A stretch of DNA of 64,000 nucleotides. It comes from Pseudidiomarina homiensis (lineage in GTDB: Bacteria; Pseudomonadota; Gammaproteobacteria; Enterobacterales; Alteromonadaceae). The notes under the pieces were generated by a model that saw only the letters and a program-made list of their open reading frames with translations, did not search any database and had not been told where the DNA came from. Positions 29,658 to 39,900 of the stretch are shown here, in pieces; position 1 is the first letter of the stretch, and each line of letters starts with the position of its first letter. Location of the stretch: the NCBI RefSeq assembly GCF_003987225.1, contig NZ_PIPX01000001.1:1612001-1676000 (forward strand), in the 5' to 3' direction. Made by a program: the position numbers and the translations under genes.

Positions 29658-30292
29658 GTCGTCCCACACTTTCTAATTTAAATCGTGAATTTGTGTGAAG
29701 AGTCCATTCGTTTCAGGACACTCATTCACAGTAAGGTGGATTATCTTTGATAGTTTCTAATTAAGTTGAGGATTACATTTTCCCTCTCAAGACATCAAGT
29801 ATTAACGTTCCAGTGTAACTATCCCATCAAATAATACAGCCCACTCGTAGAGTGTCTTGTGACCTTAAAAGAGTCGGGAAAAATCAGGCCTTACCATAAC
29901 TTTAGTTGATATTTTATCTAAATAAACCGAGTTTCAACTTTTCCCAGTTCGGGATCGCTGTAATCCCCCTAAGAATCGAAGCAATTTTAGGGGGAAAGTT
30001 GAATAATAGCGAAAAAATGCAGAATATGACCCAAATATTTTTACTTCATCCAACGGCCTTTCATGTCGATAAAACACGAAATAATCGACAAACAATCCTG
30101 TTGCGTCGATAGACTCGACATAGGTAAAAGTACGCATCTCGAGTCTTTAGAAGTATTTACAGCCACCGTCTTACCCTTACCCAAATAATTGGTTAGGTGG
30201 ATCAAACAATCCTGACATCAATGACCATGTACATTGGGCAATTAAAGGTGTATATTTAATCAACACAGCATTTCATAGTCAGGATTATCTCA
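29658..30292. other. 635-bp intergenic region with a hairpin, no credible gene
   Basis: I see no convincing coding sequence. CCCCCTAA (29965-29972) pairs with TTAGGGGG (29987-29994) over a 14-base loop, and outer bases AACTTT (29936) / AAAGTT (29995-30000) extend the structure. No T-run follows on either strand, so it is not an ordinary terminator. The segment separates the divergent DUF262 gene and AbiE operon and probably holds both promoters. Confidence 0.5.
30208..30286. promoter_or_regulatory. Inverted repeat upstream of abiEi, candidate autoregulatory operator
   Basis: AATCCTGAC (30208-30216) and GTCAGGATT (30278-30286) are perfect 9-base inverted repeats flanking the AT-rich probable promoter just before the abiEi ATG at 30293. 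AbiEi antitoxins of this family repress their own operon by binding paired inverted repeats, so this is a good operator candidate. Confidence 0.6.
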
Positions 30293-30913
30293 ATGTCTAT
30301 CACCGCACAAATTGAGTCTCGGATTGCTCGCATGAGAAAAGGTGTTCCTTTTTCCATAGAGGGATTTTATGAGCTAGGCACGGAAAGTGCTGTCCAGAAG
30401 GCTTTTAGCCGATTGGCGAAGTCAGGCGAGATTGTGCGTGTGTCAAAAGGCTTTTACGTTCGTCCTAAGTCAATAGAAAACTTACCGGGGGCGAAGGTAA
30501 TGCCCAGCCCAGAAGAGGTCGCAAAAGCTTGGGCGAGAAATTACGGGTACAAACTTGTTTCGAATGGCTTTGAAGCGGCATATCGCATTGGACTGCAAAC
30601 TCAGGCTCCTGCCCGAACCATTTATTGGACGAACGGCCCATCGCGTGAATTTAAAGTGGGGAATTCAACTGTTGAAGTGAAGCACGTCGCATCGAGTAAG
30701 CTTAAGTGGCTGAACCAACCTGAAGGTATGATTCTTCGAGGCCTTTCGGTGATGGAGCCAGAACACTTCAAGCCCGAGCAATTCCGCAAGGTATTTAAGC
30801 GGTTATCGTTGACGGGAAGTGAGAAGGAGCGTGTTCTCAGCAACCTCAAGCATTCTACGCTGAATTCGCAATGGCGCCAAAAGCTAGCGCAAGTTGAGAG
30901 TGCGACAGTGTGA
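30293..30913 (+). CDS. abiEi: AbiEi-type antitoxin/transcriptional repressor
   Basis: This 206-residue protein has an N-terminal winged helix (residues about 15-60, VQKAFSRLAKSGEIVRVSKG) typical of AbiEi antitoxins, then a DUF6088-like C-terminal domain with VEVKHVASSKLKWL and GLSVMEPEHFKPEQF. It partners the nucleotidyltransferase toxin encoded next; their stop and start overlap in TGATG. AbiE is a type IV toxin-antitoxin and abortive-infection system. The promoter carries a 9-base inverted repeat suited to autoregulation. Confidence 0.85.
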   Translation: MSITAQIESRIARMRKGVPFSIEGFYELGTESAVQKAFSRLAKSGEIVRVSKGFYVRPKSIENLPGAKVMPSPEEVAKAWARNYGYKLVSNGFEAAYRIGLQTQAPARTIYWTNGPSREFKVGNSTVEVKHVASSKLKWLNQPEGMILRGLSVMEPEHFKPEQFRKVFKRLSLTGSEKERVLSNLKHSTLNSQWRQKLAQVESATV

Positions 30914-31971
30914 TGGACATATTTGATTACTATAGAACTGAAGCGAAACGAGCGGAACTAAAATTAATCCTCGACTATGCAGCACAGAACTCCGCAAGAG
31001 GTTTGGCCGCTAATTTTTTAGAGAAAGATATTTGGGTAACCGAAATTTTGCGGTTGCTATACGAAGAGGATTTATTAGATAGCCATGATGTGGCCTTCAA
31101 AGGTGGAACAGCCCTGAGCAAGTGCTATAGCACCATTGAGCGATTCTCTGAGGATATTGATTTATCGATTCATTGGGCTGACTTAGCAGAATCAGATGAT
31201 GAAGCTGCTGCTTGGACGCAGACAACACGGAATCCGAGTCAGCAACGTAAATTTAGACGTGAGCAGAGAGAGCGTTTAGAAGGCTGGACCAACGAGTTTG
31301 TTCAAAGATTGAATAGCAGACTTTCAGATTATGGCATTGAGGGACTCAGCGCTGAAATTGAAGAAGACTCTGGTGGTGAGAAAATCGACGTTCACTTCCC
31401 ACATGTGGCATTCCAAGATGATTCTTATCAGTTAGAGCATATACTGCTCGAATTTGGCGGCCGTAATCGGGGCCGGCCGACGGTTTCTAAACCGGTAACG
31501 ACTTACCTCTCAGAAATAGATGCGGTTGCAGGGTCCCATACGTTACCGATAGCTACAGTAGAGGCTTACCACCCGGATTACATTATTTGGGAAAAGCTAA
31601 CCGCACTTCATCAATTCTGCACGCAAGAAAACCCGCTTGATACGGTGCGGTTGTCCAGACATTGGTACGATGTAGACTGTATTCTGCAAAATCTCTATGA
31701 AGGTTCGTACCAAAACATGGAAGCACTGCAGGACGTGGTAGCGATGAAGTCGGCAAGGTGGGCTACTCGAGGCGTTTCCTTTGAAGCCATTCTTTCTGGT
31801 GAGTTGGTGTTAATTCCAACGGGGCGGCTGCTCGAAGATATCAAAAAAGATTACGACCAGTCCGTAAGCGGTGGAATGTTCTTCAGTGCCCCTGATAGCT
31901 TTGCTGACATTATTGAGCGTTTAGCCGAACATCAAGACCTAATTAATCGCTTTTTGAACGAACGGCGTTAG
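30913..31971 (+). CDS. abiEii: AbiEii-type nucleotidyltransferase toxin
   Basis: The 352-residue protein carries the MNT nucleotidyltransferase core: FKGGTALSKCYSTIERFSED near residues 62-81, then IDLSIHW, giving the GG(T)xxS and DxD metal-binding motifs. TVEAYHPDYIIWEKLTALHQ near 215 is the second conserved AbiEii region. Relatives add nucleotides to tRNA 3' ends and arrest growth after phage attack. It is tightly coupled to abiEi. The gene ends only about 80 bases before the conserved right end of island A. Confidence 0.88.
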   Translation: MDIFDYYRTEAKRAELKLILDYAAQNSARGLAANFLEKDIWVTEILRLLYEEDLLDSHDVAFKGGTALSKCYSTIERFSEDIDLSIHWADLAESDDEAAAWTQTTRNPSQQRKFRREQRERLEGWTNEFVQRLNSRLSDYGIEGLSAEIEEDSGGEKIDVHFPHVAFQDDSYQLEHILLEFGGRNRGRPTVSKPVTTYLSEIDAVAGSHTLPIATVEAYHPDYIIWEKLTALHQFCTQENPLDTVRLSRHWYDVDCILQNLYEGSYQNMEALQDVVAMKSARWATRGVSFEAILSGELVLIPTGRLLEDIKKDYDQSVSGGMFFSAPDSFADIIERLAEHQDLINRFLNERR

Positions 31972-32050
31972 TTCCGATATTTGGAATAAAGCGATCTCGT
32001 TTGTTGGCATTATTAAATTATAGGCTAATCTACACACCTAAAGTCCGGTT
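31972..32050. other. Spacer between abiEii and the conserved island end
   Basis: This short AT-rich stretch has no gene. It ends where similarity to the right end of island B begins. Together with the repeat at 32051-32326 it makes a 390-base gene-free interval before the first gene of island B. Confidence 0.5.
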
Positions 32051-32326
<276 letters not shown>

Positions 32327-32362
32327 TTACCTAGCCTGTCGCGATTTTCTTCCTTAAGCCAT

Positions 32363-32716
32363 TTAACCGACAACTAGCTTTCCCCGATACATTTGCATCT
32401 GGCAATGAAAGTCGTACTCTCCGGGTTCCAGCGCTGGTATTTGAATTTGCTTTAATTTGTTAGAAGGCAACGTTTCACTTATTTCTAGCTTGGGAATGAG
32501 CAAAGTTTCAGAACAAGGCGATTGATCCTTCCGCAGGAACTTAAGTTCAACCGGTTTACCTTCAGGTATTTTTATTCTCGAAGGCGAGTAAATACCGTTT
32601 TCGACGGCAATCACCAAATCACCTTCTCCCAGCTTCAGCTGCTGGGGCTTGTAAAGCCAAAACCACCAGACGATCAGCGCGATCAAAGTGATACCAGCAA
32701 TATTAATGAATAACAT
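32363..32716 (-). CDS. Membrane-anchored cupredoxin-like protein
   Basis: This 117-residue protein has one N-terminal transmembrane helix (INIAGITLIALIVWWFWLY) followed by a cupredoxin-type beta domain. Likely metal ligands lie in SPCSETL near residue 82 and in DFHCQMQMYRG near the end. Such small cupredoxins often accompany copper P-type ATPases in gammaproteobacteria. It lies 37 bases downstream of copA on the same strand, so it is probably co-transcribed and could accept or carry periplasmic copper. Confidence 0.75.
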   Translation of the reverse strand: MLFINIAGITLIALIVWWFWLYKPQQLKLGEGDLVIAVENGIYSPSRIKIPEGKPVELKFLRKDQSPCSETLLIPKLEISETLPSNKLKQIQIPALEPGEYDFHCQMQMYRGKLVVG

Positions 32717-32753
32717 GTTTATTCTCCTGAATGCGTCAGTGTTAGAAGGTGCG

Positions 32754-35015
32754 TTAATGTTTCTTGGCTTTGAAAAAACGTAACCGGTTAGCGTTACTCA
32801 CTACCGTAAGAGAAGAAAAAGCCATTGCTGCACCTGCAATAACCGGACTCAACAGCATTCCAAAAAATGGATACAGAACGCCTGCGGCAAAAGGAATACC
32901 TGCTACGTTGTAAATAAAAGCACCAAATAAGTTTTGTTTAATGTTGCTCAGTGTGGCCTTGCTCACCGCGACCGCATCGGCAAGCCCGTGCAACGACCCG
33001 CGCATCAATGTAATATCAGCACTTTCAATAGCGACGTCCGTTCCCGTGCCAATCGCGAAGCCTACATTGGCAATAGCTAGTGCTGGCGCATCATTAATAC
33101 CATCTCCCGTCATGCCAACGATTTCGCCCTCCATCTGCAGCTCCTGAACCTTTTTTGATTTTTCTTCCGGCAGAACTTCAGCGAAAAATTCTTTAATTCC
33201 TACTTTTTCAGCAACTGCTTCTGCTGTCGCGCGATTATCACCAGTAAGCATCACTACTCGCACACCGTTATCTTGCAAACGTTTAATGGCGGCTACGGAG
33301 TCGTCTTTTATCGGGTCGGCAACTGCAATAATTGCAGCTAACTCATTATCAACGGCAAAGTACATAGGCGTCTTAGCTTCAGCAGCTAAGCCTTGGGCTT
33401 TTTCAACAAAGTTACCGAGCTCAACTTGACGTTCACGCAACAGCTTTTCATTACCGAAAAGGAGGGACTTCCCGTCAACTTCTGCCTCCACGCCATGACC
33501 AGCGATGGCGTTGAAGTTCGAGACCTTACTTGTCTTAATCCCTCTTTCCCTGGCTGACTCAACTATCGCCTGTGCTAGCGGATGTTCAGAGCCAGACTCA
33601 AGTGTCGCTGCAAGTTGCAGTACGGTTTGCTCATCGTACTCACTCGCTACTAATACGTCGGTGACTTTAGGAGAACCAAGTGTAATGGTGCCCGTTTTAT
33701 CCAGGATCATAGCCGATACTTTCGACGCTGTTTGCAATGCTTCGCCATTGCGAATCAGCACACCTGCCTCTGCGGCTTTTCCTACACCCACCATTACCGA
33801 CATAGGCGTCGCCAGGCCTAATGCGCAAGGGCAAGCAATAATCAAGACAGTGGTCGCTGATACCACAGCAAAGGCCAGTGCCGGCTCAGGCCCAAAGTTA
33901 AGCCAAGCTAGAGCACTGATAACAGCGATAATCATAACGACTGGCACAAAGTAAGCTGAAATAATATCGGCAAGACGACCGATTGGGGGCTTAGAGTTTT
34001 GCGCCCGTTTCACCATGTTAATAATTTGAGCAAGTGCTGTATCTTTTCCGACTCTTGTCGCTTGAAACAAAAAGGAACCACTTTTATTTATCGTGCCCGC
34101 CACAACGTCATCACCAACTGATTTTTCCACGGGCATGGGTTCACCCGTTAGCATAGATTCATCAACGGTGGTACTTCCCTCTATAACTTTTCCATCAACA
34201 GGGATTTTTTCTCCGGGACGAACACGTACTACGTCCTCCTCGAGTACGTCTTCGATAGCGATATCCAATTGTTTATCGTCACGAATCACCCTTGCGGTTT
34301 TCGCCTGCAAACCAATGAGACGTTTTATGGCTTCGGACGTGCGCCCACGAGCTTTCAGTTCAAGTGCCAGCCCCAAATTGATCAAACCGATAATCATTGC
34401 GGTCGCTTCAAAGTATACGTGACGCGCCATTTCCGGAACCAGGTGCGGAACCAATACAACCACCATGGAATACAACCAGGCGGTACCAGTACCAAGTGCG
34501 ATCAGCGTATCCATATTAGCGGAATGATTTTTCAAAGATTGCCAGGCACCGACGAAGAAGTGTTTGCCCGAAAAGTAAAGTACACCTAACGTTAGAATAC
34601 CTACGACTAACCATGTCACACGCTCTGTGGCAGTGGTCACCGTCATTTCACCAACAAAAAGGCTATAAATCATGAGAGGTACACCTAACGACAGCGCAAC
34701 GGTCATCTCCCGCATCAGCCGCTTGTAGTAAGCCCAGTCGGCTTGCTCTTTTTCTGCCAACGCATCACCGTCACTTTCGGACGTGGCTACTTTAGCGCTA
34801 TACCCCGCCCTCTCTACTGCTTTCACTAAAGCGCTCGGATTTGCTGTTCCAGTCACACTGACCGTTCGCTGGGCAAAGTTCATCTCTGCATTTTCCACGC
34901 CGGATACAGACTTTAATGCATTTTCGATTTTGCCAACACAACTCGCGCAACCGGCTCCCTCGATAATGAGTTCCTCAATGGAACGACTACGAACGTCCTC
35001 AGTTTTTACACCCAT
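32754..35015 (-). CDS. copA: CopA-type Cu(I)-exporting P-type ATPase
   Basis: The 753-residue P1B-1 ATPase has one N-terminal HMA domain ([15 protein letters not shown]), eight membrane helices, the CPC ion-path motif in [13 protein letters not shown], the phosphorylation site DKTGTITLG, the HP motif in [10 protein letters not shown] and the hinge [12 protein letters not shown]. It pumps Cu(I)/Ag(I) from the cytosol. The ATG at 35015 follows AAGGAG; a longer frame to 35048 lacks a ribosome site. It heads a minus-strand group with the cupredoxin. Confidence 0.94.
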   Translation of the reverse strand: MGVKTEDVRSRSIEELIIEGAGCASCVGKIENALKSVSGVENAEMNFAQRTVSVTGTANPSALVKAVERAGYSAKVATSESDGDALAEKEQADWAYYKRLMREMTVALSLGVPLMIYSLFVGEMTVTTATERVTWLVVGILTLGVLYFSGKHFFVGAWQSLKNHSANMDTLIALGTGTAWLYSMVVVLVPHLVPEMARHVYFEATAMIIGLINLGLALELKARGRTSEAIKRLIGLQAKTARVIRDDKQLDIAIEDVLEEDVVRVRPGEKIPVDGKVIEGSTTVDESMLTGEPMPVEKSVGDDVVAGTINKSGSFLFQATRVGKDTALAQIINMVKRAQNSKPPIGRLADIISAYFVPVVMIIAVISALAWLNFGPEPALAFAVVSATTVLIIACPCALGLATPMSVMVGVGKAAEAGVLIRNGEALQTASKVSAMILDKTGTITLGSPKVTDVLVASEYDEQTVLQLAATLESGSEHPLAQAIVESARERGIKTSKVSNFNAIAGHGVEAEVDGKSLLFGNEKLLRERQVELGNFVEKAQGLAAEAKTPMYFAVDNELAAIIAVADPIKDDSVAAIKRLQDNGVRVVMLTGDNRATAEAVAEKVGIKEFFAEVLPEEKSKKVQELQMEGEIVGMTGDGINDAPALAIANVGFAIGTGTDVAIESADITLMRGSLHGLADAVAVSKATLSNIKQNLFGAFIYNVAGIPFAAGVLYPFFGMLLSPVIAGAAMAFSSLTVVSNANRLRFFKAKKH

Positions 35016-35094
35016 ACCAGTGCTCCTTATTGACGGGAAACGAGCCAAGCAACAGCTATTTCCCGCAAAGTACCAACGATAAAACCGTCACTCA

Positions 35095-35553
35095 CTACAT
35101 ATCCGAAAATCGATTCGCAGTTTGCACCATTCGTTTAATTTCATTTTCTTCAACGTTCTTTACCGTTTCTAGCAGCTCTTTTGCGCTATCTATATCAACA
35201 CGGGAATATAGGTGTTCATACAGTTCTATGACTTGCTCATGATGGTTTACAACCTTCTCCATAATGTGATCGGTATCTAACTCTTTAAAAGGCGAATCGC
35301 AGTGCCCATGCTCAACGATGGGATGTTTCCCAATATAGTCATAACACCAAGTGTCTAATGCATTTAGGTTGGCTGTATTCAAAAAACCTTCAACCATTCG
35401 CTCTAAGCTAGCTTCATGACCCGACACGTAGCTTAGAATCATCCGAGCTCGTTCATCTTGGTTTTGTTTAGAGCAGTGAGTAACACACTCCTTCAGGTTT
35501 TTGTGGAAATCAACGGTCCAACTCAGCACATCTTTGATTGTTTCTATTTGCAT
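35095..35553 (-). CDS. Ferritin-like four-helix protein, metal-island associated
   Basis: The 152-residue protein is entirely helical with Glu/His pairs at helix positions suitable for a di-metal site: SGHEASLERM near 44, NHHEQVIELYEHL near 103 and ENEIKRMV near 135. This resembles rubrerythrin/ferritin-like bundles. Four His and several Cys (ECVTHCSKQN, EHGHCDSPF) could also bind copper. I cannot name a family. It sits between copA and two other small cluster genes on the same strand. Confidence 0.6.
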   Translation of the reverse strand: MQIETIKDVLSWTVDFHKNLKECVTHCSKQNQDERARMILSYVSGHEASLERMVEGFLNTANLNALDTWCYDYIGKHPIVEHGHCDSPFKELDTDHIMEKVVNHHEQVIELYEHLYSRVDIDSAKELLETVKNVEENEIKRMVQTANRFSDM

Positions 35554-35580
35554 TTTTTACTCCTTACCTATAATTAATCG

Positions 35581-35952
35581 TTACTTTCGTTTGCTTTTGT
35601 TAACTGGCGGACTTCTGTGACAACTCCACGGTGTATGTTCCGAATTATCTTTAATATTTTGGTCAATAAACTTGTAGTACTCTTCTTTCAGATGAGTCCA
35701 CCACCCACTATTTATTTCAACACCAAACTTCCTGAGCTTTTCCTCTATAACATTGAGATCCACTTTAGAGGCATCATAAGCTACCAATAACAAGTTATGC
35801 TCAGAGTCATAGGCAACGCTATCGAGACCAACCAACAAGTCAATTTCTTTGATAGCTTTGCGAACTTCTTTCACACTCTCTGCGTTTAGCTTTAAAGTGC
35901 GGTTTACTAAGTTAATTCCCCGCACTCCTGCTCTATGATCGTTATTTGACAT
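35581..35952 (-). CDS. Small HMA-fold-like protein lacking the CxxC motif
   Basis: The 123-residue protein has a beta-alpha-beta pattern (TLKLNAESVKEVRKAIKEI, then LLLVAYDASKVDLNVIEEKL) like a heavy-metal-associated domain, but it has no CxxC. A C-terminal segment with WWTHLKEEYYKFID and WSCHRSPP follows. Start chosen at 35952; an earlier in-frame start at 35982 adds ten residues without support. Comparable proteins occur next to CopA and Cus genes in other gammaproteobacteria, but I know of no assigned role. Confidence 0.55.
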   Translation of the reverse strand: MSNNDHRAGVRGINLVNRTLKLNAESVKEVRKAIKEIDLLVGLDSVAYDSEHNLLLVAYDASKVDLNVIEEKLRKFGVEINSGWWTHLKEEYYKFIDQNIKDNSEHTPWSCHRSPPVNKSKRK

Positions 35953-36009
35953 CAATACTGTCCTGTTAATTAAAACTACCAATACGTTTCAGGCAACATT
36001 TGCTCGGTG

Positions 36010-36348
36010 TTAACTTTGTAACGAAAGCTCTTTATTAGTGGCTGCTCGTTTATCGTGAACCCAGAACAATTCATCGATTGGCGAGATAGAAACTAATCCC
36101 TCGTTAGATACCCCAGTATGGGCCGCTTCAACTACCAAGAGGGCAACATCACGCGCATCATCACTGTTCACATAAACTTCAAGCTGTACGTGATCAACTA
36201 AGTGATCATCGTTATAGCTATCGAAGTAGTAACCCCGTCCTCGCACAGGAAACAGCGTAAAGCCGCTAACGCCACGGCCGATGAGAGCCTCTTCCACTGA
36301 GTCTTGTCGAAGTTGATCAAAAATAGCGGTAATTTTAGATAGGTTCAT
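36010..36348 (-). CDS. PII-like (CutA/GlnB-fold) regulator-type protein beside cusA
   Basis: This 112-residue protein has the PII ferredoxin-like layout: KITAIFDQLRQDSVEEALI, then GVSGFTLFPVRGRGYYF in the place of the T-loop, VQLEVYVNSDDARDVALLVV and an acidic C-terminus. PII-family proteins of this kind are often encoded next to CusA/CzcA pumps. They may bind a nucleotide or metal and tune the pump. The residues that make classical PII bind glutamine signals are not present. Function is inferred from context. Confidence 0.7.
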   Translation of the reverse strand: MNLSKITAIFDQLRQDSVEEALIGRGVSGFTLFPVRGRGYYFDSYNDDHLVDHVQLEVYVNSDDARDVALLVVEAAHTGVSNEGLVSISPIDELFWVHDKRAATNKELSLQS

Positions 36349-36444
36349 ATACCCCCCTAAAAGCCCTAAAACATATAGCTTATGGACTGTGTTTAGTCTA
36401 GTTACTTAAATTTCGAGAAAATCTAGAGTTGTAATTTAGTAGTG

Positions 36445-36813
36445 CTATTTCGGAGGGTAGTAAATATCGAAGAGTATTTGCTTCACATCAGCTTTATAAG
36501 ACAAGGGATGTGGCAAGTTGCTAGGAGAGTTTATCGAGGTGTCGAATTGAATAAATACTAGAGGTGAGTTCGCAGAGTTACACTCTTCATCCATAGAGCA
36601 TTTATCAGCTACGCAGCAATAACAGTCGTCAATGATAGATTGCTCACTTTCATCGCAATGAAAGTTATCTTTGCTTTCGTTGCTAACATCCATATGGCTA
36701 ACACTTTTTTCGTGCTGTACATTGGAAGCATTGTTATAAGCAGGAGCGGCTGGGACGGATAGCTGTATCACTATTCCTAACATAAGCACAACTAAAAATT
36801 TTGCTTGAAACAT
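36445..36813 (-). CDS. Small exported Cys/His-rich protein (divergent member of the LFRPPI group)
   Basis: The 122-residue protein has a signal peptide (FLVVLMLGIVIQLSVPAAP). Its central acidic Cys cluster reads NFHCDES, DDCYCCVADKC and DEECNSA (residues about 51-80), and it ends in DIYYPPK, reminiscent of the LFRPPI tails of its relatives. It lies just downstream of cusA on the same strand but has its own candidate FNR-type box. Periplasmic copper binding is plausible. Confidence 0.65.
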   Translation of the reverse strand: MFQAKFLVVLMLGIVIQLSVPAAPAYNNASNVQHEKSVSHMDVSNESKDNFHCDESEQSIIDDCYCCVADKCSMDEECNSANSPLVFIQFDTSINSPSNLPHPLSYKADVKQILFDIYYPPK

Positions 36814-36853
36814 ATGTGCGCTCCTATTGCCATGCTATAAATTAGCATACTAC

Positions 36854-36893
36854 CACCTGCACATCATTGATCGAGATCAAAGGTGCGCAGGTG
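36854..36893. promoter_or_regulatory. Inverted repeat enclosing an FNR-type box
   Basis: CACCTGC (36854-36860) and GCAGGTG (36887-36893) flank a TTGATCGAGATCAA box at 36867-36880, which is a perfect match to the FNR/ANR consensus TTGATnnnnATCAA. If the box is centred at -41.5, the start would be near 36832 and a TAATTT -10 falls at 36844-36839 on the minus strand, driving the 36445-36813 gene. A second perfect repeat, ATGCTA/TAGCAT (36832-36848), lies in the probable start region. Confidence 0.5.
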
Positions 36894-36915
36894 ATATTTA
36901 CAGAGTAAGGTATCA

Positions 36916-39900
36916 TCAAGCCTTAACGTCTTTCTTTCGCCACAAATAGTAAACAGCAGGTAATACGAGCAAGGTTAAGATAACAGCGCTGATCATTCCT
37001 CCAACCATCGGGGCGGCTATTCTACTAACCACCTCAGCCCCAGTCCCTGTACTGAACATTATAGGCAATAAACCAGCAATTGTAGAAACGGCCGTCATCA
37101 TGACGGGGCGAACACGAAGTCCAGCCCCTTCCATTACGGCAAGAGAGAGACCGTCTTTCGTTAATGCTTTACCATGCTCTAACTGACTTTTTTCATATTC
37201 ATTATAGGACTGGTTTAGGTAAGTCAGCATTAGTATTCCTATTTCTACAGTGACACCTGCTAGAGCTATAAAACCAACCGCTACAGCAACTGAGAAATTA
37301 TAATCTAAAAGATACATTAGCCAGATTGCCCCCACCAATGCGAGAGGCAAAGTTCCCAATATAATGGCTATTTCTGTAGCGTTTCGAAAGTTCATATATA
37401 AAAGAACGATAATAATCGCGAGCGTTAACGGAATCACGTAAGTCAGTTTTTCCTTTGCCCTTTCCATATATTCGTACTGCCCGGACCAGGTAACTGAATA
37501 CCCTGCTGGCAACTCGAGTTCTTGTTCTACAACCTTCATTGCTTTTTCAACATAAGTGCCGACATCAACTCCCTCAATGTCGACAAAAGTCCAGCCATTA
37601 AGTCTTGCGTTTTCGCTTTTAATTGCCGGCGGTCCAAGTTCAACGTAGACATCAGCCACATCCGCCAAACTAATACGCTGCCCGTTTGGCGTAACTAAAG
37701 GTAGCTTCTTTAATTCTTCCGGCGAATCACGGTAATCTTGAGGGTAGCGCAAGTTTATTGGGTAACGTTCAAGCCCTTCAATGGTCTCTGAAACATTCAT
37801 TCCACCAATAGCCGTGGCAACGACCTGCTGCACATCCTCAATGTTCAAGCCATAACGTGCAGCCTGCTCTCTTTCTATGTCAACTTTGACATAGCGTCCA
37901 CCTGCCACTCGCTCTGAATAAACAGAAGCCGTACCATCGACATCATCAAGTATTGCTTCAAGCTGCTGCCCTATCGTCTGAATTTCATTAAGATCGGCTC
38001 CGGCAACTTTTATACCTACCGGCGTTTTGATACCTGTCGATAGCATATCAATGCGAGTTTTAATGGGGTAAACCCACGCATTGGTCAGCCCCGGAAACTT
38101 TACAAGCGCATCCAGTTCTTTTTTCAACTTCTCAGTGGTCATACCGTCTCTCCACTGATCTTTCGGTTTCAGTTGAATAAAGGTTTCAATCATCGTTAGG
38201 GGTGCCGGATCAGTGGCGGTATCCGCTCGACCAATTTTGCCAAAAACCGTCTTCACTTCCGGTACCGTTTTTATGAGCTTGTCGGTTTGCTGCAACAGCT
38301 CCCTTGCTTTACCAATTGATAATCCGGGATAGGTAGTGGGCATATACATCAAATCGCCCTCATCCAAATCTGGAATAAATTCACTACCAATTTTGTCAAT
38401 CGGCCAGACACCAACGGCCAAGATAACAAGCGCTCCGACAACTGCTGTCTTGGGGTATTTCAAAATGCCTTTTAAAAGCGGTTTATACCCGGCGATCAAT
38501 AACCGATTAAGCGGGTTTTTCCCCTCAGGTGTTACCTTTCCTCTGATAAAATATCCCATCAACACGGGGATAACGGTAATCGCTAAGGCTGCACTGGCTG
38601 CCATTGCGTAAGTTTTCGTGAAAGCAAGCGGAGAAAACATCCGCCCTTCCTGGGCTTCTAAGGTAAATACCGGCATAAAGCTGACGGTAATAATGAGCAA
38701 GCTAAAGAAAAGAGCAGGGCCCACCTCTGAAGCAGAGGCGGCAACCACCCGCCAGCGGTTCTCTGCTGTCAGTGGCGTTTTTTCCATATGCTTATGCATA
38801 TTTTCAATCATGACGATGGCACCATCGAGCATAGCGCCAATAGCGATTGCGATTCCTCCAAGTGACATAATATTCGCGTTAATTCCTTGCCAATACATGA
38901 CAATAAACGCGGTTAAAATACCCAAAGGCAAGCTGATAACGGCAACCAGCGAGGAGCGGACATGGAAGAGAAATATCACACAGATAAACGCGACAATAGC
39001 GAGTTCTTCTATTAAACTTTTCCAGAGACTTTCCACGGCATCCGAGATAAGCCCCGAACGATCATAGACAGTGACTATATCGACACCTTCTGGTAGCCCA
39101 GACTTTAATTCTTCCAACTTTTGTTTAACGCCATCAATCGTTTTTTGGGCATTTTCTCCGAAACGCATTACCACAATACCACCCACGGCTTCTCCCTCAC
39201 CGTTGAGTTCGGCGATACCGCGTCTCATTTGGGGGCCCACACCCACATCAGCAACGTCTTTAAGCAATAATGGCGTGCCATTTTCATCAACGCCAAGCGG
39301 GATACTCTCTAAGTCTGACACACCATCAATATAGCCTGAGGCCCGGACCATATACTCAGCTTCCGCCATTTCAACCACCGACGCCCCCACTTCCTGATTA
39401 CCTCGCTGGATAGCATTTTGTATGTGAGCAAGAGGAATATCGAATGCGCGCAGCTTCTCCGGATCCACTTTCACCTGGTACTGCTTTACCATCCCGCCGA
39501 GGGCGGCAACTTCCGAAACCCCCTCGACCGTTTGCAGTTCATACTTTAAAAACCAATCCTGCATACTGCGTAACTCACTCAAATTGTGGTTACCCGTACG
39601 ATCAACCAAGGCATACAAATACACCCAACCAACCCCTGTTGCATCAGGGCCTAATTGCGGTCTTGCATTAGAAGGCAGTGTCGGAGCAACCTGAGACAAA
39701 TATTCCAGTACTCGCGAACGCGCCCAGTAAGCGTCTGTATCTTCGTCAAAAATGACATACACATAGGAGTCGCCGAAAAACGAATATCCACGGACGGTTT
39801 TAGCGCCGGGGACAGACAGCATAGCGGTTGTTAATGGATAGGTTACTTGATCTTCTACCACCTGCGGCGCTTGACCCGGATAGCTGGTTTTAATGATCAC

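Noticed and set aside
29906-30137. Short open frames on both strands in the abiE upstream region
   Set aside because: They overlap the hairpin, have no ribosome sites, and show no domain or signal sequence.
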